64,000 bases of DNA from Hathewaya histolytica (GTDB lineage Bacteria > Bacillota > Clostridia > Clostridiales > Clostridiaceae): contig NZ_LR590481.1 in assembly GCF_901482605.1 (NCBI RefSeq), positions 1,736,001 to 1,800,000 of the forward strand. The letters run 5' to 3'. This document shows, piece by piece, positions 54,241 through 62,240 of the stretch (the first letter of the stretch is position 1; every line of letters begins with the position of its first letter). Under the pieces are notes generated by a model. It was not told the origin of the DNA, did no database searches, and saw only the letters and a program-made list of their open reading frames with translations. The translations under genes and the position numbers were made by a program.

Positions 54241-54278
54241 AAAAAGATATAGAATTAAATCTAATTCTATATCTTTTT
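54241..54278 (+). terminator. Terminator after yjjG-like gene
   Basis: AAAAGATATAGAATTA / TAATTCTATATCTTTT perfect 16-bp stem with loop AATC and T-run. Confidence 0.85.
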
Positions 54279-54352
54279 AAATATTTGATAAACCGCACCC
54301 CTTTACTTGTGATACAGCTCACCTCACCCTAACTAAAAAAGTTCTACTTCCC

Positions 54353-54405
54353 CATATACAATATAATTAATAGTATTTCTAATTCAAGTTTCCATTATAT
54401 TTTTA
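54353..54405. repeat. Dispersed intergenic repeat, copy C
   Basis: CATATACAATATAATTAATA followed by ATTTCTAATTCAAGTTT matches the first ~50 bp of copy A at 46806. It sits directly behind the zeta-type gene. Confidence 0.5.
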
Positions 54406-54413
54406 TGTGAAAA

Positions 54414-54446
54414 TAGCTAGTAAAACTTTTATAATTTTACTAGCTA
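54414..54446 (-). terminator. Terminator overlapping the zeta-type gene stop
   Basis: TAGCTAGTAAAA / TTTTACTAGCTA stem whose 5' arm includes the stop codon, with ATTTTC after it on the minus strand. Confidence 0.65.
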
Positions 54447-55010
54447 ACTTTGCAATATATCCTTTATCCAATTAGGTATCTTTTTGTCAACCCATATTAT
54501 CTTACCTTTTTTTAAATACATAATTTCTCTTAATACTTCTGTATTATCATATATATTTACTTCATCACAGATTTCAATTACATCATTTAGATTTTTTAAC
54601 GAATCATAATATCTTCTTTCTATATCTTTATCAGGTATTCCATGTCCACCTTTATTTACCCTAATTTTAACTCTTTCCTTAGCAAGTTCTGTATTTTCTA
54701 ATCCTATATAATTCATAACAATATAAAAACCTTTTTCTTTTGCAAAGTTTATATTCTTTATTATACTTCTGCCAGATAATGTTGTTTCTTGATTAAAAGA
54801 TATACCTTTTAAAATATAATGCTTTATTAACTTAACAGCTTCTCTAGCACATTTAATCTGAAGATTACTATCTTTCCAAGATCCAATTCTTGCAACCATT
54901 TCATCGGTATTTATTCTTTTCTCATCTTTATTTTCATGATAGTATATAGATTTATATATTAAAGTCTTTCCTGCACCATTAACACCAGCAAAAATTGTAT
55001 ATGTAGGCAT
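54444..55010 (-). CDS. Zeta-type toxin / AAA kinase
   Basis: This 188-residue P-loop kinase has Walker A FAGVNGAGKT at its N-terminus, the conserved NTDEMVARIG segment, a catalytic-region motif NQETTLSG, and RVNKGGHGIPDKDIERRYYD near residue 130, all typical of zeta-toxin-like kinases. True zeta toxins phosphorylate UDP-N-acetylglucosamine and block wall synthesis. The ATG at 55010 has AGGTG upstream and lies 1 bp after the stop of a small gene that is a likely antitoxin. A repeat and a decayed copy of part of this gene lie at 57114-57178. Confidence 0.8.
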   Translation of the reverse strand: MPTYTIFAGVNGAGKTLIYKSIYYHENKDEKRINTDEMVARIGSWKDSNLQIKCAREAVKLIKHYILKGISFNQETTLSGRSIIKNINFAKEKGFYIVMNYIGLENTELAKERVKIRVNKGGHGIPDKDIERRYYDSLKNLNDVIEICDEVNIYDNTEVLREIMYLKKGKIIWVDKKIPNWIKDILQS

Positions 55011-55011
55011 A

Positions 55012-55176
55012 CTATTCACCTATAACTTTCGCCTGTTCTTTTTGTAAGACTAAATTTGACAAAGTCATATAAAAGTCCTGCTCTTCTTTTGTTTTTGCAT
55101 TTTTAAACAATTCCTTTAATTGACTATATGAATAATTTATAAAAATATCATATAAATTAATATCATTATTTTTCAA
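55012..55176 (-). CDS. Short gene ahead of zeta-type toxin, likely antitoxin
   Basis: This 54-residue ORF is too short for most callers. It begins with TTG at 55176, five bases after AAGGAGG, and reads MKNNDINLYDIFINYSYSQL, then KELFKNAKTKEEQDFYMTLS and a Lys/Glu-rich end. Its stop precedes the toxin ATG by 1 bp, so the genes are translationally coupled. The helical, charged composition fits an epsilon-like antitoxin, although the sequence is not recognised. Confidence 0.7.
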   Translation of the reverse strand: MKNNDINLYDIFINYSYSQLKELFKNAKTKEEQDFYMTLSNLVLQKEQAKVIGE

Positions 55177-55309
55177 TTAAATTACCTCCTTCAAAAATTA
55201 TTTATACAAATATTATATACCAAATCCTCTAGTTTATAAACCTAACTTCTTTTAATTATGGTTCTCCACAGGTACGCTTCACCGCACCGTAAGGCAAACA
55301 CTTCTCCTC

Positions 55310-55507
55310 TTACAATATAACCATTTTAATTTTCATTCAAATTTTGATTATGTTTTTCTAAAAAAATAAGATAGGCTTTTAAACTTATCCAGTTGTTTGC
55401 ATTTCTTAATTCCCTATACATATAATACTTTTCTATATAATCATCACTTCTATTTTACCACTTTTAATATATTCATCTAAACAAATTGGAATTTGTATTA
55501 CCCAACA
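55310..55507. repeat. Dispersed intergenic repeat, copy B
   Basis: This copy is ~200 bp and collinear with copy A (46806-47010). Shared blocks include TACAATATAA, AAAAATAAGATAGGCTTT, TTTGCATTTCTTAATT, CTATACATATAATA, CTTTTAATATATTCATCT and AACAAATTGGAA. Differences are point changes and short indels, so this is an old duplication. Confidence 0.6.
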
Positions 55508-55536
55508 TTAAATTGAAATTTATCATATACAATAAC

Positions 55537-55680
55537 TTAATTTCTACTTCCAAAATATGGTGCTGCAATGCCTCTTCCACTACCAAAATCCAATAATTTT
55601 TTATCCTGTATAAAATTTAACTGATTCCATGTTATTTGCTTTTGCAGTAATTCCCATACTGAAATATCACTACTATACAT
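55537..55680 (-). pseudogene. N-terminal fragment of a SAM-dependent methyltransferase
   Basis: A 47-codon frame from the ATG at 55680 (AAAGGAAC upstream) reads MYSSDISVWELLQKQITWNQ, then KKLLDFGSGRGIAAPYFGSR and a stop. DFGSGRG is methyltransferase motif I; the rest of the domain is missing. The flanking 55681-56013 contains no gene I can recognise. Confidence 0.55.
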
Positions 55681-56013
55681 TTGTTCCTTTCTCTACAAAT
55701 TTATTAATTTAACCCATGAAAAGTAGAACTCTTAATAGTATATTCTAATTACATTCTCATATTTTCTCAATACTTTTTTCATGGCTCTTAATACCTCCCC
55801 ATTTTACCTTTAAACGTAGTAATTTAATTCTTCGCATTGAAACTTATTAGCTAACAAATAAATTACTATTTGCTTAAAGATTATATGAATAATCTTTACT
55901 TCGCAGTTAATTACTATTATGAATTAATTTCAATATATTACCAGTGTATGTAATACTTGACTCCTAACGTAAATAATGAAATAATGGTATAAGGAAAATT
56001 CAAGATGTAATTT

Positions 56014-56139
56014 ATGAAACTTAAACATCCAAACCTATTTGTAATGATTCCGCGTTCAGCACGAGATAAAGTCTCCGATTACTTTGATCTTGACATTGTC
56101 GGAGAATGGGAATTAACAAAAACCCATTACTTAAAATGA
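56014..56139 (+). other. Short ORF of unknown origin (41 aa), probable gene fragment
   Basis: The frame reads MKLKHPNLFVMIPRSARDKV, then SDYFDLDIVGEWELTKTHYL and a stop. The residue pattern is protein-like and the base composition is richer in GC than the surroundings, but there is no good ribosome binding site. It is probably the tail of a gene lost in this region. I do not recognise the family. Confidence 0.35.
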
Positions 56140-56296
56140 CCTTCTTTCATAGATATTTGTTTTTGTTATTCAATTATACACGAAAATAGGAGAGCATTGT
56201 TTTTTGTTTTGAAAATGATGTAACCATTGAAAATATAAGATTTTAAAGAAGAAATATGGATGTCATACTTCACACCATCTTGAATTTATAGGAGGA

Positions 56297-56866
56297 ATGA
56301 ATATGTAAGCAAGAAAATTATTGGATGCATTATTGGTCACCGAAAAGCTGAAAGATACAACTCGCCATTGCTATACTTCCAAAGGCAGACACGAGAGTGT
56401 TGCAGAACATAGTTGGATGATGGCCTTGATGGCTTTCTTTATGAGGGATGAGTTCCCCCAAGCTGATATGGATAAGGTTATAAGAATGTGCATTATTCAC
56501 GACCTGGGAGAATGTTTTACTGGAGATATTCCTACTTTTGAAAAGAACCTAGACCACGAGCTGATTGAAGAAAATCTGCTGTATAGCTGGGTTCATTCCT
56601 TACCAGAGGACTATGCAGTAGAAATGCGAGAACTTTATGAGGAAATGGAAGAGCGTAAAACAGTTGAAGCTCAGATTTATAAAGCCATTGATGGCCTTGA
56701 AGCATTGATTCAGCACAATATGTCTGACTTGTCTACTTGGATTCCGAAAGAATTTGAACTCAATTTAACCTACGCAGATGATAAAGTTGCGTTCTCCTAT
56801 TATTTGAAATCTTTAAGACAAGCTATTCGTGAAGATACCATCAAAAAGATTGATGAAGCAAAGTAA
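56297..56866 (+). pseudogene. HD-domain hydrolase (YfbR-like) with a stop codon right after its start
   Basis: The protein frame continues upstream to ATG (56303) behind GGAGG, but the next codon is TAA (56306-56308), followed in frame by ARKLLDALLVTEKLKDTTRH. The body is a complete HD phosphohydrolase: HESVAEHSWMMALMAFF (first His/Asp), IIHDLGECFTGDIP (HD) and the later KAIDGLEALIQHN (Asp). Relatives dephosphorylate 5'-deoxynucleotides. A TTG at 56321 could start translation, but it lacks a ribosome binding site. Either the gene is dead or a weak internal start is used. Its composition suggests acquisition from outside. Confidence 0.75.
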
Positions 56867-57075
56867 AACTCTATGGTAAAATATCAATTTTCTATTTCTT
56901 TGTAAATTCCTATTTATCTTTCTACATTTTCCAAAAATTCAATAAAATAATTATAACACAAACCAATACTATTCTTTATATCAATGGCTTGATTTTAATA
57001 TTTTATAACTTTGTAATAATTTTGGTTCTCCACAGATAGGTTTCTCCTTATCATAAGTAAAAAATTTTAGACTTT

Positions 57076-57178
57076 CCTATATACAATATAATTAATAATA
57101 TTTGAATTTCAATTATTAATTTCACAGCTTTTCTGGCACATTTTATTTGAATGTTATTATCTTGCCAAGAACCAATGC
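57076..57178. repeat. Repeat copy D plus remnant of a zeta-type gene
   Basis: The CTATATACAATATAATTAAT core (57078-57112) matches copies A and C. It is followed by a ~65-bp tract (57114-57178) similar to 54825-54890 inside the zeta-type gene (shared TATTAA, ACAGCTT, TCT-GCACATTT, CTT-CCAAGA-CCAAT blocks). The arrangement suggests an old duplication of the zeta module that decayed. No gene is visible in the rest of 56867-57370. Confidence 0.5.
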
Positions 57179-57370
57179 TATCTATATTATTCAACTCAGC
57201 AATAAACTATTTTAGAAGTTAAAAAATCAAAATTAAATAGAATTTTATTTATATTAATGTACTGCTAAAACTTTTAAGTAATAATTCATTAACCACATTA
57301 GAATGTTAATAATTTGCAATTTAAAAAGTATAGTTTATAATAAATATATAACCAAAAAGGAGAGTTATCT

Positions 57371-58603
57371 ATGATAAAAATAGTAAAAAAACTCGTAGAC
57401 AATTTTTATAAAATACCTATTTTATTTACCTTTGGAATAAGTTTTTGTATATCCCTATTATGTTACACTATTTTAACCATTATAGGACAAACTTCAATAT
57501 CTGGCTTAATTAAATCTAGCCTATTAGGTACCCTTTTTGCATTACCTATAACATTAACTCTTGAAAATCTGATATTCTTTATACTTAATCCTAAACATGA
57601 TAATAATAGTTCTGCACAGAAAAAAATAGAAGTTTTTGGATTATGTCTTGGAATACTTTATTCTACTTTTTTATTTAACTTTTTAGAAGTTAAATTTGCA
57701 GATTGGAATATTCAGTTAAGTAATCAGCAAATTCATTCACCAATATTTCTGAAAACAATGCCAACTATAATAACAATGTTACTAATTTCTTCTATTGGAT
57801 ATATTTATTGTAGATTCATAGATTTAAAAAATCAACCTCCTTTAGCTACAGTTCTTGGAATTGCCGCTATGTATCTTGGTATAATTCTATCCACAACTTG
57901 GTGTATTCAAATATGGAGTCATTCGATTCTATTAATTCTCTTACCTGTTAACTATATAATTATCATTTTAAAAACAGTACGATGTTTAATTTATCAAAAA
58001 TCTAAAATTATAGAGAATGAAATGAAGTTTGACTGTAATGGTGAATTTTCTAAGCTTGATAAAATAATAAGCAACTCCTCTAATTGGCCATGGCTAGGTG
58101 TTGTTGTAATGTTACCTTTATTAGGCGTAATTATAATTATTTTAATTCTTTTTGGTCAAAAACCAGACAGTATTATAAAAGCTTGGACAGAAACAGCTGA
58201 TTGGACCTTTTCTCAAAAAATAGCTCCACAAAATATATATTATGATCAACATTATTTATGTACAGTTGCAGCTGGTGGACATAAAGAAGTTGTAAAGCCA
58301 ATAAGAGAGGGAAAACGTCATGGACATAAGGTATTGGTAAATCGTCAATTATGTATTGCAAATGCCTTTGAACAAATTCTTGAGGAAAGGGCACCTAAGC
58401 TTCATGCATTTATAAGAGGTATATATGATAAATATGGATACCCTATTGCAACTAAAATAAAATCACCTTATATAGCAGATATGATTTATTTTTTAATGAA
58501 ACCATTAGAATGGATATTTTTAATTGTTCTCTATTTAGTGGATACAAAACCAGAAAATCGAATTGCAATACAATATCCACATACTGATATTCCTAAATTT
58601 TAA
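57371..58603 (+). CDS. DUF6688-type multi-helix membrane protein
   Basis: This 410-residue membrane protein has about seven N-terminal and central helices (residues ~15-265), a conserved C-terminal soluble block and a final membrane segment. The block reads YLCTVAAGGHKEVVKPIREG, KRHGHKVLVNRQLCIANAFE and YDKYGYPIATKIKSPYIADM. I associate this block with the DUF6688 family; function unknown. The ATG has AAGGAGAG ahead. It is monocistronic. Confidence 0.75.
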   Translation: MIKIVKKLVDNFYKIPILFTFGISFCISLLCYTILTIIGQTSISGLIKSSLLGTLFALPITLTLENLIFFILNPKHDNNSSAQKKIEVFGLCLGILYSTFLFNFLEVKFADWNIQLSNQQIHSPIFLKTMPTIITMLLISSIGYIYCRFIDLKNQPPLATVLGIAAMYLGIILSTTWCIQIWSHSILLILLPVNYIIIILKTVRCLIYQKSKIIENEMKFDCNGEFSKLDKIISNSSNWPWLGVVVMLPLLGVIIIILILFGQKPDSIIKAWTETADWTFSQKIAPQNIYYDQHYLCTVAAGGHKEVVKPIREGKRHGHKVLVNRQLCIANAFEQILEERAPKLHAFIRGIYDKYGYPIATKIKSPYIADMIYFLMKPLEWIFLIVLYLVDTKPENRIAIQYPHTDIPKF

Positions 58604-58772
58604 ACATTTTTACACCATTTTCTATATAAATTACCTCCTAAAAGAAAGTTATTTATATAATGTTATCTCATGTTTCTATAATTATTTTTCTAACAATATA
58701 TTAATTAATGTTATTCATCATAATCTCTTAAATAAATTAGAAATTTGATGGTTTCCATAATCTCAATTTAAT

Positions 58773-59174
58773 TTACAGGTTTTTAATGAAATATGATTGG
58801 CTGAATTTTTCGAAGCAAGGTTCAATTTTAAAAAGCTCAGAATAACCAAGCTTTTTATAAAATTCAGGAGCCTGAAAACTATATGTGTTTAACAGGATTC
58901 TTTTTAATCCGTTTATTCGGGCAGCATTTTCAGCATATTGCAGCAGTTCAGTACCAAGATTTTTTCCACGGTGATTTTCATCTACAAAAAGGAACTCCAC
59001 CTCTAATGTATCAAAAGTACTGACAGCAACAATTCCTGCAATTATTTTACCATCTTTTTTAATATGAAAATTATAATCATCAAAGCCTCTCATATATTTT
59101 TTGTTGTATTCACGAAGTCTTGAATGAATATACTCATTATCTTCTTCAGAACTATAAACAATTTTGTTTATCAT
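58773..59174 (-). CDS. GNAT-family N-acetyltransferase
   Basis: This 133-residue GNAT has IIAGIVAVSTFDTLEVEFLF (beta4), the acetyl-CoA loop VDENHRGKNLGTELLQYAE and motif B (FQAPEFYKKLGYSELFKIE). Its size is that of a minimal GNAT. The substrate is unknown. It starts with ATG after AAGGAG and is monocistronic. The 58604-58772 gap shows no gene. Confidence 0.87.
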   Translation of the reverse strand: MINKIVYSSEEDNEYIHSRLREYNKKYMRGFDDYNFHIKKDGKIIAGIVAVSTFDTLEVEFLFVDENHRGKNLGTELLQYAENAARINGLKRILLNTYSFQAPEFYKKLGYSELFKIEPCFEKFSQSYFIKNL

Positions 59175-59268
59175 TACACTTATTCTCCTTTTTGAAATAT
59201 AAATAATATGAAATTAAAGCTCGGCCCTAAATTACAGTTTGTTCTTCTCATTATTACGCTCATAATCT

Positions 59269-59949
59269 TCAGTGTTTTTTATAAATAGTATAAGAATATA
59301 TAGATGAAATAATCCCATCTATTATTATTACTCCAAGCATTACAATTGTTGATGCTATTCCTCCAATAAAAACTGATTCAATAATAATTATCAATCCGGA
59401 TACCATAAAAAAAATTCCACCAAATCTGTTGCTTTTCGCCCAAGTTATATCGTTTTTCATACTCCACTTTGTTCGAACTCCTACAACTGAATTTAATTTG
59501 CTTTTGGGTATGACATTACCAATTATAATTAAAAAAATACCTATGACAACATTTGTGATTACATTTATATCTATTGCCATTGTTTGCATATTATTTTTAA
59601 CTTCAACCATAGAAGAATACATAGAGCTACAATTCATTATTCCAAATAAAACAGCCATACCAATAGCTACATAATAAATTACTTTTTCATTTTGCTGAGC
59701 TTCTTTAATTGACTTTTCATCGGATGTCATCACCTGTCTTTTTCTGAAATATCTTAAAAATAAAGACCAAAATAATGTCACTATAATTATAATTATTGGA
59801 AATATAAGCTTCTCATACTTAGAACCCCATCTATCAATATTCCCCATGAAGTCATAGTGTACAGGAATTTTATCTTCCATAAACTGTATAGCTACAAGAA
59901 TCATACAAATTGGTAATAAAGTCACTGCCCATAAAATCTTATTTTTCAT
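59269..59949 (-). CDS. sdpI: SdpI-family immunity-type membrane protein
   Basis: This 226-residue membrane protein has a DUF1648-type N-terminal part (VHYDFMGNIDRWGSKYEKLI, residues ~29-48) and the SdpI domain with VIPKSKLNSVVGVRTKWSMK and a six-helix pattern. In B. subtilis SdpI protects against the SdpC toxin and signals to SdpR. No sdpABC toxin genes are present here, so it may defend against foreign toxins or act in a stress response. The ATG at 59949 is preceded by GGGGGG. It overlaps the upstream sdpR-like gene. Confidence 0.85.
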   Translation of the reverse strand: MKNKILWAVTLLPICMILVAIQFMEDKIPVHYDFMGNIDRWGSKYEKLIFPIIIIIVTLFWSLFLRYFRKRQVMTSDEKSIKEAQQNEKVIYYVAIGMAVLFGIMNCSSMYSSMVEVKNNMQTMAIDINVITNVVIGIFLIIIGNVIPKSKLNSVVGVRTKWSMKNDITWAKSNRFGGIFFMVSGLIIIIESVFIGGIASTIVMLGVIIIDGIISSIYSYTIYKKH

Positions 59950-60214
59950 ATTCATTCCCCCCAAATTGTTTTATCCAAATTATCAATTCATTAAAAACAG
60001 TAGTGTTAAGTTCATAATATATAAAGTTTTTATGCTTGTATTCCATTACTAAATCAGCATTTTTTAATAATTTTAAATGATATGATAAAGCTGCTGGTTT
60101 AATATTGAATTTTTCTGATATTTCTCCTGCTGTTAATCTACCACTTTTTAGAGAAACCATAATATTTCGTCGTAAAGGGTCTGACAACACTTTGAAGGTC
60201 TCTGCTATTCCCAT
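59939..60214 (-). CDS. sdpR: ArsR-type autorepressor (SdpR-like)
   Basis: This 91-residue winged-helix repressor (FKVLSDPLRRNIMVSLKSGR, LTAGEISEKFNIKPAALSYH, LKLLKNADLVMEYKHKNFIY) has no metal-binding cysteine set, as in SdpR. It is transcribed with the overlapping SdpI-family gene and presumably represses the pair. The ATG start has AGGTG upstream. The IS200-type element ends about 45 bp upstream. Confidence 0.85.
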   Translation of the reverse strand: MGIAETFKVLSDPLRRNIMVSLKSGRLTAGEISEKFNIKPAALSYHLKLLKNADLVMEYKHKNFIYYELNTTVFNELIIWIKQFGGNEYEK

Positions 60215-60261
60215 TCAATCACCTATTTCAAATTTTATTTAAATAGATTATATAGAATACC

Positions 60262-60995
60262 ATGAGTCAGGACCACCCGTAAAACGGGTGGCTTGCTTTA
60301 GCCCTATAAGGGCATATTACTGGCTGTGCTACTCGCACATTGAACGGCTTGCCAACCGCAAAATTTTTACAGGCTACCCCTAAAAGGGGTATTATTTTTT
60401 GCCTTGTTTTACTGGCTTACCCGTAAACGGGTCTATATATTCTTTTAAACTCATCTGTTCATATGCTATATCTTCTTGTATCTGATTCTTTATATATTCC
60501 TCTATAACTTTTTTATTTCTACCAACTGTATCAACATAATAACCCTTACACCAAAATTGTCTATTTCCATATTTATATTTTAAATTTGCATGTCTATCAA
60601 ATATCATCAACGAACTTTTTCCTTTTAGATATCCCATAAATTGAGATACACTTAGTTTTGGTGGTATACTTACAAGCATATGTATGTGATCTTTGCACGC
60701 ATTTGCTTCAATTATTTCTACTCCTTTATGTTCACATAGCTTTCTTAATATTTGTCCTATATCTGCTTTTATCTTCCCATATATTACTTGTCTCCTATAC
60801 TTAGGTGCGAAAACTATATGATATTTACAATTCCACTTGCTATGTGCTAAACTACTATTATCCATATTGGATATACCTCCTTTGTTTAATGATTGTGGTC
60901 GGCAAACCTACTTTCATTTTACATTGGAGGTTTTATTTTTTCTACTCATAGCTAAAAGCTTTTTAGAACCACAGGTATAACCTGTGGTATTCATA
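60262..60995 (-). mobile_element. IS200/IS605-type element with TnpA only
   Basis: The transposase gene is flanked by the subterminal hairpins typical of this family. At the 3' side are CCACCCGTAAAACGGGTGG (60272-60290), GCCCTATAAGGGC (60301-60313) and TACCCCTAAAAGGGGTA. At the 5' side is CCACAGGTATAACCTGTGG (60969-60987). There are no inverted terminal repeats and no tnpB gene, as in IS200 proper. The boundaries are estimates from the hairpins. Confidence 0.75.
60392..60865 (-). CDS. tnpA: IS200-type Y1 HUH transposase TnpA
   Basis: This 157-residue single-strand transposase has the HUH motif as HIH (ANACKDHIHMLVSIPP), the catalytic Tyr in FWCKGYYVDTVGRNKKVIEE, and the typical N-terminal KWNCKYHIVFAPKYRR. 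It cuts and joins single-stranded ends at the flanking hairpins. The frame is intact. The ATG has AGGAGGT upstream. Confidence 0.93.
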   Translation of the reverse strand: MDNSSLAHSKWNCKYHIVFAPKYRRQVIYGKIKADIGQILRKLCEHKGVEIIEANACKDHIHMLVSIPPKLSVSQFMGYLKGKSSLMIFDRHANLKYKYGNRQFWCKGYYVDTVGRNKKVIEEYIKNQIQEDIAYEQMSLKEYIDPFTGKPVKQGKK

Positions 60996-61004
60996 ATACA
61001 AAAA

Positions 61005-61046
61005 AATCAACATCTATTTAAAATATTTTTTAAATAGATGTTGATT
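61005..61046 (-). terminator. Second terminator behind the microcompartment operon
   Basis: AATCAACATCTATTTA / TAAATAGATGTTGATT perfect 16-bp stem with seven T on the minus strand, located between the shell gene terminator and the IS200 element. Confidence 0.75.
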
Positions 61047-61171
61047 AAAGATAACATAAATAACTATATTCCAATTCCTATAAGTTAGTTTTATCACCAA
61101 TCAGCTTATGTTTATTTAAATTTTTTTATTATTAACTTCATATATCATTTTCATTTTCTAATAACAAAATA

Positions 61172-61204
61172 AAAGTGTCGCTAAATTAAATTTAGCGACA
61201 CTTT
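61172..61204 (-). terminator. Terminator of the microcompartment operon
   Basis: AAAGTGTCGCTAAA / TTTAGCGACACTTT stem with T-rich flank, 26 bp past the shell protein stop. Confidence 0.85.
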
Positions 61205-61229
61205 CATATATTACACTTTAATTAAAATC

Positions 61230-61520
61230 TTATTTTTCAGTTTCTTTAGCTGCTGGAAGAATTACTTCAACCTCAGAGTGTGGACGTGGTATAACGTGAA
61301 CTGATATTAATTCTCCAACACGTTGTGCAGCTGCAGCACCAGCATCTGTAGCAGCTTTAACAGCTCCAACATCTCCTCTAACCATAACAGTTACAAGACC
61401 GCCTCCAACTTGCTCTTTACCTATTAAATATACATTTGCTGCCTTAACCATAGCATCTGATGCCTCTATTGCTGCTACTAATCCTTTAGTTTCTATCATT
61501 CCTAATGCATCATATTTCAT
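61230..61520 (-). CDS. Bacterial microcompartment hexameric shell protein (BMC-H)
   Basis: This 96-residue PduA/EutM-type shell protein forms hexamers that tile the microcompartment facets. The BMC signature is complete: [60 protein letters not shown] and [11 protein letters not shown]. The pore loop around residues 38-42 reads VGGG, the usual small-metabolite type. It is the last gene of an operon with PduL and an aldehyde dehydrogenase. Confidence 0.96.
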   Translation of the reverse strand: MKYDALGMIETKGLVAAIEASDAMVKAANVYLIGKEQVGGGLVTVMVRGDVGAVKAATDAGAAAAQRVGELISVHVIPRPHSEVEVILPAAKETEK

Positions 61521-61589
61521 TTTAAAATCCTCCTAAGTATATTTTTATTTATTTTAATTTTAATTGTAAACATTGATTTTTATAATTTT

Positions 61590-62240
61590 TTATTTTACTA
61601 TTGTTATTTTTGATTTTGGGTTAATACCCATAGCATTAGCTTCTTCAATATCAAGATGGCATTCAAGTTTTGAAGCGTCATTAGCTCTAATAGCTACATT
61701 ATTGTATATTCCGCCTCTTAAATCCTCAAATTTTATTGATACTATTTCCCCATTGTGCACTCCTAAACTTTTAGCATCTACAGGTGTCATGTGAATATGT
61801 CTTTGTGCAACTATTAGTCCTTCTTCAATTTGTACAGATCCTTTTGGTCCAACTATTGTAACACCAGATGTTCTGCTTAAATCTCCAGACAATTTTACAT
61901 GTGGCACTGTTCCAAGCTTAATACAATCTCCAACTAATACCTCCACCTGAGTTTTACTTCTTGTAGGTCCTAAAACCCTAACTTTTTCAATTGCACCTTT
62001 AGGTCCACAAATTGTTAAAGTTTCATTACAAGCATATTGTCCTGGTTGAGATAAATCTTTAATTTTTGTAAGCTCATAACCCTTACCAAATAAAATTTCT
62101 AAATGCTCTTGTGAAAGATGTATATGTCTATTAGAAATTCCTACTGGAATCTCATTTGTATTTTTCTTACATGCGTCAATTAACTCTTTATCTTTAACAG
62201 CTTCTACTAGAAGTTTTAATAACTCTTCGTAATTCTCCAT
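61590..62240 (-). CDS. pduL: Phosphate acyltransferase PduL
   Basis: PduL converts acyl-CoA and phosphate into acyl-phosphate and CoA, recycling CoA inside a microcompartment. This 216-residue protein has the duplicated beta-barrel with the two metal-binding histidine motifs GISNRHIHLS and VAQRHIHMTPVDA. It also has the family segments GPTRSKTQVEVL and GDLSRTSGVTIVGPKGS. The N-terminal ~25 residues form an amphipathic helix (YEELLKLLVEAVKDK) fitting an encapsulation peptide. The gene overlaps the aldehyde dehydrogenase gene by one base. Confidence 0.95.
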   Translation of the reverse strand: MENYEELLKLLVEAVKDKELIDACKKNTNEIPVGISNRHIHLSQEHLEILFGKGYELTKIKDLSQPGQYACNETLTICGPKGAIEKVRVLGPTRSKTQVEVLVGDCIKLGTVPHVKLSGDLSRTSGVTIVGPKGSVQIEEGLIVAQRHIHMTPVDAKSLGVHNGEIVSIKFEDLRGGIYNNVAIRANDASKLECHLDIEEANAMGINPKSKITIVK

